A DNA stretch of 64,000 nucleotides, taken from Dromiciops gliroides. Its lineage: Eukaryota > Chordata > Mammalia > Microbiotheria > Microbiotheriidae. The notes beneath the pieces were generated by a model. The model was not told the origin of the DNA and did no database searches. It was given only the letters and a program-made list of their open reading frames with translations. A program made the translations under genes and the position numbers. The stretch spans positions 675,668,314 to 675,732,313 of the forward strand of contig NC_057862.1 in the NCBI RefSeq assembly GCF_019393635.1, given 5' to 3'. This document shows, one piece after another, positions 54,520 to 64,000 of this stretch. Every line of letters begins with the position of its first letter. The stretch's first letter is position 1.

Positions 54520-55440
54520 TCCTGCCATAGCCCATTTAGATCATATTGGATACCAACTACCACCCAGTGCCATATTATCTTGAAATTTTATAAGAATGCT
54601 ATCTGTACACTTGTACAAAAACATTGATAAAAATGTCAGACAGAATAATGCCAAAGACAAAATCTTGGGACGGTGTACCTGACTCCTGGTTGACACTGAG
54701 TAGTTTAAGACAACACTTTGGGTCCATTCATTTATTGAGTTCTGAATCCAATAGTAGACACCTATCCATTTTCTCCTCAAAGATGACATAAAAAATATTG
54801 TCAAATATCCAACTGAAGTTTAAGCATACTATATTTACACCTTCCTCTTAATCCATCATCCTCAGAATGCTAGAAAAAAATCAAATGAACTTAGCCTCAC
54901 ATGATTTATATTGGCTATGGCCACATTGACTTGTCAGGGTCATTACTTCCATTTTGAACTGTTAAACTATCCTTTGAAAAATTAATTCTACATATTACCT
55001 CAAGTGTATTATAGTTCACTGGAATATGTGTGTGTGTGTGTGTGTGTGTGTAAGAAACCACTTTCTTCCCCTTTTTGAAAATCAGGACATTTATGCATCT
55101 CCACTTCTGTTTTGCCTATCCCATTTTCTATGATCCCTCAGAGACTACAGATAGAAGCTCAGCAAGGCCACCTGAGATTTATTTGTTAAACTTGGGGTGT
55201 GGTTTGTCCAGATCTGATGACTTTAACCCATTGAGAACAGCCAGGGATGCTCTTATCATCTCACTTATCTTGGGTTTCAATGATGCTTATCCAATTTATT
55301 CTATCCTTTCATTTGTAAAGATGGTTCTCTAAGGTAGAGAAGACACACAAAATGAAAGTTGAGGTCCTTCAAACTATCTTTTATCATTAGCATCCCTGCT
55401 ATCTGAAGAATGGGTCTTCATGCTTTTTTATCTTCCTTCT
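54520..55440 (-). repeat. CR1/L3-like LINE fragment
   Basis: Antisense CR1/L3-like phrases: 'gttgacactgagtagtttaa', 'ccccttttt' then 'gaaaatcaggacatttatgc'. A TG microsatellite lies at 55027-55051. The left end is shared with 14380-14460 in unit A. Confidence 0.6.
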
Positions 55441-55639
55441 ATTCCCAATCCTTTAAAATTTTCATAGCATTCCCAGGAAGGCCCAACCCTTCCAGTTCAA
55501 ATTTCAATTCAAATTTAATAATAAACATTTGAAAAATGTCTATTATGTACAAATCCCTGTGCTCAGTGCCATAATTGTAAAGAGGAAAATGGAAGAGCCC
55601 TGCTCTGACATTCAGATCATCAGCATTACAACTAGCTCT

Positions 55640-56028
55640 TATGTAGCACATACTATGTGCCAGGCATTGTGCTAAGCACTTTACAGATATTATTTCATTT
55701 GATTTCACAATAACCCTGGGAGGTAGGTACTATTGTGATCCTCATTTTACAGGTGAGGAAACTGAAACAAAGAAAGGTTAAGTGGCATGTTGTTGTACCA
55801 TCCTTTCAGTCATGTCCAACTCTTTGTGACCCCATTTGGAGTTTTCTTGACAAAGATACTGGAGCAGTTTGCCATTTCCTTCTTCAGCTCACTTTGCAGA
55901 TGAGCAAACTAATACAAACAGGGTTAGGTGAATCATCTAGGGTCACATAGCTAGTAAGTGTCTGAAGCCATATGTGAACTCCTGACTCCAGGTCCAATGC
56001 TCTAGCCACTGTGTCACCTAGCTGCCCA
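55640..56028 (-). repeat. MIR and long marsupial SINE, both antisense
   Basis: 55640-55783 is MIR ('aggtgaggaaactgaaacaa'). 55784-56028 is the long SINE in antisense ('catgtccaactctttgtgac' to 'gtcacctagctgccca'). Confidence 0.8.
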
Positions 56029-56099
56029 TTAAGTGGCAGATGTATAATATAGAGGACATATCCTCACTGAGTTAAATTATTTCTGAATTTTTACATTTA

Positions 56100-56300
56100 T
56101 GATCTTCTTTTTTAAAAAAAATATTTAGAATTTTTCCCATTACATGTTAAAAAAAAAACAATTTTCCCATTGATTTTTTAAAACTTTGTGTTCTAAATTT
56201 TTTTCCTTCCTCTCTCCTCAGCCCTTCCTATGAAATCAAGCAATTCAATATGTCATACATGCGCAGTTATGCAAAACATCTTCAGCAACCTATGCTCCTT
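56100..56300 (-). repeat. L1 3' end, antisense
   Basis: 'gtcatacatgcgcagttatg' and nearby A/T-rich runs resemble another marsupial L1 3' UTR subtype. Confidence 0.5.
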
Positions 56301-56689
56301 TAATTATCAAAACAAGACATCGGAACATTTCAACCTATGAGGGATAAAAATCATCAGTAGGGTCATTCGATGATTTCTTAGCAGCATTGCTGAACAAGTC
56401 CTTCAGTGCTGAGTCACATGGCTGAAAGCAGCTAGGGAATCTTCATTCTCAGAGTTCCCCAAGAATCAGTAAAAGCAGCTTTCCAATGCCCTGTAGGGCT
56501 CTGAGCTAAAAGGGATTATCGAGTAATAGAGCAAGAGGACTTAGAGTAGGAGGAATATTAGGGATCCAGGGCTATCAAAATCAAATAGCAATGGATCTCT
56601 GCAGGCCACAACTGACTTAGAAAGCCACAAATTAACATTATGCATATTGAATTTTATTTTTTGTGTTAAGCATTTCTCAATTACATTTC

Positions 56690-56830
56690 AATATGGTCTG
56701 GGACAAACTCTGAAGTATAACAGCTGATTTGTGGTCTGCTGCAACTTCTTTGGCACCTCTGTGACCAACTGACTTCTTTTGAAAGATGTACCTGAAGTCC
56801 AGAGAAGTGAGTAACTTGCCCAGGGCACAA
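56690..56830. other. Deletion scar in the unit B class I pseudogene
   Basis: Left of it, sequence matches A up to about 18720; right of it, sequence matches A from about 28465. The roughly 140 bp between do not match either side. The missing 9.7 kb of A contains the extra, alpha-1 and alpha-2 exons. Confidence 0.7.
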
Positions 56831-56977
56831 GGTTCTCTAAGGCTATGAGAGAAAAGAACAGGCTCTGGTCAGTCTTATTAAGCTGAGAAAACTTTGGGCT
56901 TGGGGGAGACATTTCTTGTCAGAGGACCAGTGTGGCTACATATGGAGATTTTCATCAACAGTGAAGTGGTTTACCAG

Positions 56978-57423
56978 TGTGATGTTTAAAATCTAAATTG
57001 TGGTCGCCTTTTATAATATATACAATAAACCGAAACCATACCCACAGTATACAAAGTCACAATGACATGTAAATGATAAATGAATGTAAATGACTGATAA
57101 TATTAGACATTATTACATAACCTTCTTTTAGCAAGTAAACACATTATCTTATATATGAATTCTCTATCTAGTATGACAGTAACAGATACTTGTGATTGGT
57201 TGCTGTCCTCCAAATCCATTGGCTTTGAAGGTGTTCTCAATTTGAGTTCACAGTCTAGTTTTTGAGAACAATACCTTCTTAAGGGCTAGCCAGGTGTGAT
57301 TACAATCCAGTTAACTTGAAGTAGGCTTAATCAGCAGTCAATCACTCTCACTTGATTCAATCAGTATAGATTAATCTCCAGGTGGGTCTTTGAGTATCTG
57401 CTAAATCCCATTATTTCATCACA
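56978..57423 (-). mobile_element. Solo ERV LTR, minus strand, unit B only
   Basis: The ends are TGTGATG and CATCACA, flanked by the 4-bp duplication CCAG. It is the same family as 27166-27682 but lacks its 29-bp triplication. The matching site in A, near 28620, is empty, so it inserted after the duplication. No retroviral genes are present. Confidence 0.9.
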
Positions 57424-57609
57424 CCAGGCAATGACTCTTCTAGTCTACAATAACTTATGCAGATGAATTTGCTATGGTATGGAAAGAGTGTAATCAGTAA
57501 CAGGTGAGAAATTACCCACACTGATGATATCATGAATCCTTTCATGTACTAAAATATTCAAGATTCTATTCTTAACCTATTAGAAGCATTGATTTAGGGA
57601 TCACTTTTG

Positions 57610-57900
57610 ACAAATGTTTGTTGAGAGTCTACTGTATGCAAAGCACTGTCCTGGGTACTGAGTAGTGTACAAAGTATAAGTTGCTACCCTAGTCTTCAAG
57701 TGGCTTAGGGGTCCCTTGAATCTGATGGGAGAATGAATAAGTGAATTCATGAAAGAAGGAAAGAAAAAGCATTTGACGAGTGTTTATGATATGCCAAGGA
57801 CTGTGCTAAACTTGCAGGGGGAGGGGTGGGGTACAAATATAAGAGCAAAACAGTCCTTGCTGTAAAGGAATTCATTATCTAATTGGAGAACATAGCACAT
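57610..57900 (+). repeat. Old LINE-type interspersed repeats (B copy)
   Basis: The counterpart of 28725-29000. Confidence 0.45.
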
Positions 57901-58248
57901 TTAAGAATATTCTTCATTAGGACAGACAGCAAGGTCCAAGGGTTCATAGCATGTTTTCACAGGCTTCATAGGCTGTAGGGCTTAGTGCAAGTGAAACTGG
58001 AAAAGCCCAGTGATTACCCATTTTACCAGAAGGATTGCAGTTTGTAACTCTCTGATAACCCAAGTGATCACTGAGAACAATCATATCCATTCTGAGAGTA
58101 TATAAACGTGAGTAGGGGGAATTACAAGGAATCAGCCCACAACATATGGGAAGAAGAACATAGATCTCAGGATCAAATTATACTGGGTTTGGGGGAAACA
58201 ATGGGTAAAGGTTAGGGTATAATCAGGAGGCAATAAAAGGAAGGAGAC

Positions 58249-58388
58249 TTTTTTTAGGGCAATGGGGGTTAAGTGACTTGCCCAGGGTCACACAGCTAGT
58301 AAATGTCAAGTGTCTGAGGCTGGATTTGAACTCAGGTCCTCCTGAATCCAAGGCCAGTGCTTTATCCACTGCACCACCTAGCTGCCCC
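58249..58388 (-). repeat. WSINE1-type SINE, antisense, unit B only
   Basis: A full body ending 'ccacctagctgcccc'. The matching A site near 29530 is empty. Confidence 0.9.
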
Positions 58389-58389
58389 T

Positions 58390-59132
58390 GAAGGGGACAT
58401 TTTAAGTAGTGGGTTTCCAGTGGACCATCTGGTGCCAATGTTAACAAATAAGCATTGGGCTTCACATACTATAAAGCAAATCTTCAGAAAATGTGGGTTG
58501 TGACCCCATATGGAGCTGTGTAACTGAATGTGAGGGTCGCAAAAAATTTGGCAACAGCAAAAGGTCATGTATATCTATTTTATATACCTATAAACCCGGG
58601 GTCATGCACAAATTTCTTGAGCAAAAAAGGATCACAAGTTGGAAAAGTTTAAGAAGCCCTTATCTAAAGCATGCTTTCATGGCAGCAGGTTTGAATTTTT
58701 CCAACCCAACTGGATGCCTTAGAATCATCCATTTAAATCTTGTTACACTGTCAGAGATGGTGGATTCATAAACTTTAATGATCTCAGAAATCTCTAGGTT
58801 CAGAAGGAGTGAACACATATGATCTGTGAGCACAGGAACAATTACACTTACAGTGCTGCAAATAGCAGCAAGCAATTGTTATTAATGTGTGAAAGGCATT
58901 GAAGTAAAGGAGACATCAATTTGAGAAACTGGTCCTAGAGATAAGGACACCTTTGCAGCAGCCAAAATAGTAATAGCTATTGTTTGCCAAAGTTAATCGT
59001 TGGTTGAGAAAAATAGAGGATAGAATAATGTGGAAGGATGGGAAATGAGATAGAGTATAGAAGTTACAATGGAACAACAGAAAGTTACTGATCTTTGGAA
59101 TTAGTACCTTCTCTCTTGACTTCTCTCTTCAG
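58390..59132. other. Intron remnant before the broken alpha-3 exon
   Basis: It matches 29530-30082. 58480-58650 contains a piece without a match in A. No gene. Confidence 0.6.
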
Positions 59133-59829
59133 TGGCCCCTGAGGTGATTGTCTCTCACCATGATGCTCCAGATGATAGTCACCTTCAACTGAACAGCCAC
59201 AGGCTTCTACCCTTGCTCTATCCTGATGTATTGGGAGAAGGGGGGGCAGCTGGGTGTGTGGGGGCAAGAGAGCTTCAGTAGTACCTTGCACAATGCTGAT
59301 GCCACCTTCTACCTCCAAATTACACTTGAACTTCCTCCTAGTGATTCAGGGACAGGTTACACCTGTGGGGTAGAGCACAGTAAGCTGCAGGTGCCAGCTG
59401 TGTATCTCCATGAGTGTTTTCCCAAGCTATGTGGGCCATGGAGTGGAATGTTGTCAACCTTTTCCCTCTCCTAGTAATGTTCCACAGGGCAGAGTTTTCA
59501 CTAGACATGCTCTCCAGTTGCCTCTCCTCTCAAAAACACTTCTTGTTTACTCATTGCCTTTCACACCCTACAATCCCTGAGAAACCCACTGTCCATTGGT
59601 CACGACCTTGGGTCTCCTAACAGTTATCATTCTGGTGCTGAGCTGTGCTGGGATCTTCATCATATGGAAGAAGAAGACAGGTAGTTTGTGATAAGAGATT
59701 GGGAAAAACTGTGCAAGGGCAAGATGAGGAGAGAAAGGGATAGGGAGCAGATGTCATAAGGAGTGAGGATGTTACACTGTCCCTGGGCCTCACAGAGTTC
59801 TTAGGAGGAAAGCTCTTTGTAAACAGAAT

Positions 59830-60540
59830 GACAGTCTCTGAGAGACTTAGAGGTGGAAAAGACTGCAGATCATGCCTCTAGTTCAATTGGTACAACTTTC
59901 TTAAAAATGAGCATCTAGATTCATCTCATTGACCTCCAATGACAGGGAATTTGCTTATTCTTAGGGTAGTCCATTCAACTTTTAGACTTTTAGGAAAGTT
60001 GTGACATCAAACCTAAATCTGTCTCTGAGCATGCTCACTGATTTTTCCTACTTCTCTTTACTGGTTATAGGAAGGTCAAGTTAAATACCTCTTTCACATC
60101 GCAGTTATTTAAATACTTGTATTATAATTACCTGTCTCCTCTGTCCACTCTTCTCCAGGATAAAAATTGACAGTATCTTCAGCCATTGCCATGAGTTTCT
60201 AGTTCTTTCAACCACCAGAAGAGACCTTCTCTGGATATGTCATTCATGAAGTGTAGCACTGAGAATTGAACATGACACTCCAGATGTGGTCTGACCAGGA
60301 AAAATACAGAGAGTCTATCGTCTCCTTATTCTTATTCTCTTAATGAAGCCTAGAAATAACATTAGGTTTTTCATATGGACTCATCACACTTGCTTGTATG
60401 TCTTACATCAATCTGCCAACTGCCTTTTTACTGTATATTTAATTTTTATTTTCCTGAGCTACATGGTTAAGAACAAATAATTTATTATTAATTAAGTTGC
60501 AACCAATTTCTCATTAATAATTAACTTCTATGAATTAACA
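59830..60540 (-). repeat. CR1/L3-like LINE fragment (B copy)
   Basis: The counterpart of 30820-31530. Confidence 0.55.
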
Positions 60541-61539
60541 AGGCTGTTGTCTAATTTGTTAAATATTGATAATTTAATTATTGGAGAAGTCACCTTTCAC
60601 CATAAGTTACTCAAATATAATTTAGTAACAACTGAAAGCAATAACAAAGCAACTTATTTACCATAATTGGATTAAATTAATGGTCCAGCCAGAGTTACCA
60701 GCAAATCTCAGTATGCTTGATGACTCTCTTCACTTCTCTGAAGAATATGATCCAATATTATGGAGCTCACTTTAGCCCCACCCCCACCCCCCGCCCCCCA
60801 ACCAAGTGCTTTTATGTCTTTTTAAGGCAAAAGTAAAATTTAGTCACTCAGGAAATAAGTTAAATTACTCTTTGTTGCTTCAAAAATCAAATGAAACAAT
60901 ATTTACAAAATTTATTTTATTTGCCAGCTCCTAACAGACTCTTTATAGAATTTTCTTTGTAATGGTTCTTTGTGATATAATCCTTAGGGTAGTTCTGATG
61001 AAGAAAAAGTTTTACTTTAACTTTTTCCTCTGTATCTTCTCCATAGAGTTCTTATAGATCCTCACAGATCACAGATAAAACATGATTCTATAGGAAGAAA
61101 GTATTATAGGAAGAACTACTCTCAGATTCTATAGGAAGAAGTATTTCACAGTAAGACATTTTCAACCATTACTCAAACTGCCAAATTTACTTTTAATCTA
61201 AGAGAGGAATTTGAGACAGCACTATTTATTAACATTGATCTTCCTGTCTGTTAAAAGCCTCAGTTCTTTTTCAGAAAAAATACTCTATCTTGTACTTTTG
61301 AGGTAAAATTCTCATGTAATGTAAGAATAGGGCTTCACAATTATTCTTGTTAAATTTGATTTTATTATAATCAGCATGGTATAGTGGGAAGAATGATGGA
61401 CATGGATTCAGAAGAGATCTGAGTTTTAATCTTCCTCACCCTGTCCCTACAAAGCATTCTGACCATGAGTAAGTATTGTAACCTACCTAGGAACCTGTTT
61501 CATCATTTGCAAACTAAAAATGATAATAATGCTTCACAA
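60541..61539. other. AT-rich intron remnant, no gene
   Basis: It matches 31700-32360 and 32530-32640. A short local repeat of 'tataggaagaa' (three copies) occurs at 61090-61145, and a C-rich run at 60778-60800. Confidence 0.55.
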
Positions 61540-62445
61540 GGGTATGTCACAGAATGATGAAATTGGAATTGGAAAGGGCTTCATTGACCTTATAGTAAAA
61601 CCTATACACGGCCAGAATCCCCAACACACCTGAGAAGTAGTTTTCACACTGACTGAAGACTTGCAAGGAAGGGAAGTCAACAACCTTTTGAAGCAAGCCG
61701 TTTCACTTTCAGATAGCTCTGTTAGGAAGTTGTTCCTAGACATAAAGCCTAAATTTGCTTCTTTATAATTTCCATCTATTGCCCTTGCTTCTGGTCTCTT
61801 TGGGGTCTCAGATCAAATCTAATTGCTACTCCAGATAATAGCCCTTCAAACACTTGAGGACAGTCATCATGCCTCCCTTCTTCCATAGTTTTCTGTTTTC
61901 CTTGCTTAACATCCTTATTTCTTTTTCTTTTTTCTTTTTTTTGTGTGAGGCAATTGGGGTTAAGTGACTTGCCCAGGGTCACACAGCTAGTAAGTGTTAA
62001 GTGTCTGAGGCCGGACTTGAACTCAGGTCCTCCTGTCTCCAGGGCCGGTGCTCTATCCACTGTGCCACCTAGCTGCCCCTATCCTTATTTCTTTTAATGG
62101 ATTTTCACATGACATTTACTGAATAATCTTTATCATTCTTGTCCTCCTTTTCCTAATACTCTTCCCATGATCAGTGTCCTTTTTAAAATTGTGGTAATCA
62201 GAACCAACACAATTCTCCAGGAGAAATCTGAGGAGATGGTAGGACTATCACCTTCCTATTGTTGGAAGTTATGGCCCTTATAATGTTGTCTATGATTGGC
62301 TGCTATATCACTTTGCCAAATCAGATTGATCTTGTAGCCCACTAAGGCCCCTGCATCTTTTTTCCCCAGAACACCTGCTGTCTAACCAAGTCTCTCAGAT
62401 TTTATACTTGGGTTTTAAATCCAAGTATAAGACTTTCTCTACCAA
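61540..62445 (-). repeat. CR1/L3-like LINE fragment with a SINE (B copy)
   Basis: The counterpart of 33000-33740. An antisense WSINE1-type SINE at 61921-62080 is flanked by 'atccttatttctttt' and is absent from A. Confidence 0.6.
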
Positions 62446-62449
62446 TCCA

Positions 62450-62930
62450 GTATGGTGATGTGGATAGAAAGTTGGGCTCAAAGCTGAGAAGACCTAGGTT
62501 TAAATCCCATCTCTGGCTGTGTGACCTTGGGCAAGTCATTTACCCTCAGTAACCTATGCAACCCTCTACTTTAATAAGCCACAGGGAAGATGCTGAGATT
62601 TATTGATAGAGTGAATGTACATTCCAGAGATTCCTATACCAATGTAATCATAATGCTAATATCAGTTCTTATTCCTATTCCTATCAAGTGTCTGCTCAAA
62701 GGCACCTTCTCCCTGGTTCTTTAGTCTAATGGAACCATGATGTCATGAGTGTAAGTAGTTTTTCCAAGTTAGGAGACAGTTACATCCTCCTATACTTGTT
62801 CATTCCTTCCCTAGTTTTTCCTTGTTTTCTATAGAGGTTGCATATTAACATTCTCATTATAGATAACAATTATAGGATCCTAACATTATTCATCCAGGGA
62901 TGGAAGGAAATTGTTGTCAACTCTTATCAG
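62450..62930. other. MIR-like fragment and unique sequence
   Basis: It matches 35735-36500. Its direct junction to 62445 marks the deletion that removed the tail exon from unit B. Confidence 0.6.
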
Positions 62931-63059
62931 TAGCAAAGAAGTGTTGCCTCCTGGGATCCTAATGAAGGGCGGGGCCTTTAGATTAAAGTTTAGTATTCCT
63001 TCTTCTTTATTAGCATACTATTTTCCTTTTCTTTCTCTTCCATCTAAAGCTCTTCCAAT

Positions 63060-63640
63060 GGAAGTGGATATTCACATTTGAATGCTTGAAGAACTAGGTA
63101 TCCCACTTGCAGCAAAACGTAATCTTCAGTCTTCATATTCTTCCTCTCCCAGGCAGACCACTCCAATTTAGAGCAGCTCTAATAACAATTAGGAAGGCCT
63201 TCCTAACCCCCACCCTAAATTGGCCTCTCTCCAACTTCCACCTATCACTTTTAATTCTGCCCACTGGAGTGAAGGGGAAGCAAGCTTAATCCTTCGTTGA
63301 CATGACAGAGCTTCCCATTCTGGAAGACAGCTTCCATGTGCCCCCAAGACCAGTACCCCCACTTTTTATGGTAAATACTCATACGGCAGAGTGTTCATTC
63401 CCCAGACTGTCCTTGTTGTCCTCTTTTGTGTGTGTTTTCTCAGTGGGGTAACCAGAAATGAATATGGTATTCTACATGTGTTCTGACTTTACTTGGGGAT
63501 GTCTTTTTGTAATAGTGCAGCCTAGAACAGCCTAGCTGTTGCTGACCAACATATCACATTGTTGAATCATATAGAGCTTGTAGTCCACTGAAGCCCTGAG
63601 TCTCCTAAGATATTTTGTCTAATTGAGGCTCCCTATATAG
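63060..63640 (-). repeat. CR1/L3-like LINE fragment, right end of unit B
   Basis: The counterpart of 39070-39930. Homology with unit A stops near 63640. Confidence 0.5.
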
Positions 63641-63714
63641 TTATTTTTTGGAAGCCAAACATAAAACCACACATGTAGGGGTATGCTGAGCCCACGTCTC
63701 ATGGGCTACATAGA

Positions 63715-63960
63715 TTATTTAACTTTCAGTTGAAGCATTTACACCTTAGAAATAAACAAATGTTACAAATCACAACTTAATTTATAGGTTGATTAATTTT
63801 CTAGATTTCAAAAAGTGACGACAAAAATGTTAATAATGCCTATAAAGCTTAAAAGTGAGTCCTGTTCTTTCAAGGAGCTGGTTGTTAAACATTTACCAGC
63901 ATATCACTGTTTAAATTCATCCCTATCAAATTCAATCATATTTGATTCTGCTATTGTTCT
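63715..63960 (+). repeat. Sequence resembling 42660-42900
   Basis: Shared phrases in the same order: 'tttcagt', 'taataatgc', 'ttaaa-gt-agt', 'ggttgttaaacatttaccag' against 'ggctgtttaatatttaccat'. It is diverged, perhaps 65-70 percent identical by eye. It may be an old interspersed repeat or the start of a further unit. Confidence 0.4.
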
Positions 63961-64000
63961 AGCTTATGGAGATCCTGGTCCAAACTTATTAATAAATGAC

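Larger units (their letters stand above)
52900..59680 (+). pseudogene. Broken MHC class I-like gene, paralogue of the unit A gene
   Basis: Three parts remain. Leader exon 52900-52987 is intact (29 codons plus one base, 'MENKRRRKREPFTYWLLV' start, gtaag donor). Alpha-3 is 59133-59409, with a 2-nt deletion near 59176 that shifts the frame and a donor changed from GT to AT. The transmembrane exon is 59574-59680: its acceptor is changed from CAG to CAA, and it is 7 nt shorter than the 114-nt unit A exon. The extra exon, alpha-1 and alpha-2 are gone through a deletion scarred at about 56690-56830. The tail exon is gone through a second deletion near 62445. It cannot encode a class I molecule. Confidence 0.9.
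40918..63640 (+). repeat. Unit B of the tandem segmental duplication
   Basis: It is collinear with 925-39930 but shorter (about 22.7 kb), because unit A's intronic L1s are absent and three intervals are missing. These are A 3075-7225, A about 18720-28460 and A about 33745-35725. Extra in B are 41380-43630 and 45495-47885. It carries the broken class I-like paralogue. Confidence 0.85.

Overview
This window is marsupial nuclear DNA, most likely from an Australidelphian (Australasian-type) marsupial. It holds more than twenty copies of a tRNA-derived SINE of the WSINE1 type and several longer SINEs of the general marsupial type. It also holds marsupial-style L1 pieces, old L2, MIR and CR1/L3 fragments, and solo endogenous-retrovirus LTRs. 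The opossum-type SINE tail was not seen. There are no operons, CRISPR arrays or bacterial features. Nearly all short reading frames are translations of these repeats.

The one convincing intact gene is a seven-exon MHC class I-like heavy chain on the + strand, from ATG 12511 to stop 33940-33942. Its exons join in phase to 1128 nt, or 375 residues. In order they encode a leader, a short charged Lys/Glu-rich extra segment, alpha-1, alpha-2 with its cysteine pair, an Ig-type alpha-3, a transmembrane segment with a KKKK stop-transfer, and a 16-residue tail. Most residues that hold peptide termini in classical class I molecules are replaced. The best family guess is the non-classical UT lineage described in marsupials and monotremes, but this was not tested by phylogeny.

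The window is a tandem segmental duplication. Unit A (about 0.9-39.9 kb) carries the intact gene. Unit B (about 40.9-63.6 kb) carries a broken paralogue that keeps the leader exon, alpha-3 and transmembrane exons. It has lost the extra exon, alpha-1, alpha-2 and the tail exon to two deletions, and has frameshifts and splice-site losses in what remains. A third class I relic lies inverted at 4.2-4.7 kb, inside a 4-kb segment present only in unit A. A cold-shock-domain (Y-box protein-like) relic sits just upstream of the leader exon in both units, so it predates the duplication.

Layout: 0-0.9 kb old repeats; 0.9-12.4 kb upstream part of unit A with the inverted relic and the Y-box relic; 12.4-34 kb the class I gene, whose introns hold L1s, CR1/L3 pieces and three LTRs; 34-40 kb downstream with one LTR; 40-43.5 kb junction region with an LTR and L1 tail; 43.6-63.6 kb rest of unit B; 63.7-64 kb a sequence resembling 42.66-42.9 kb. 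SINE and LTR insertions found in only one unit show the duplication is older than the later bursts of SINE activity.
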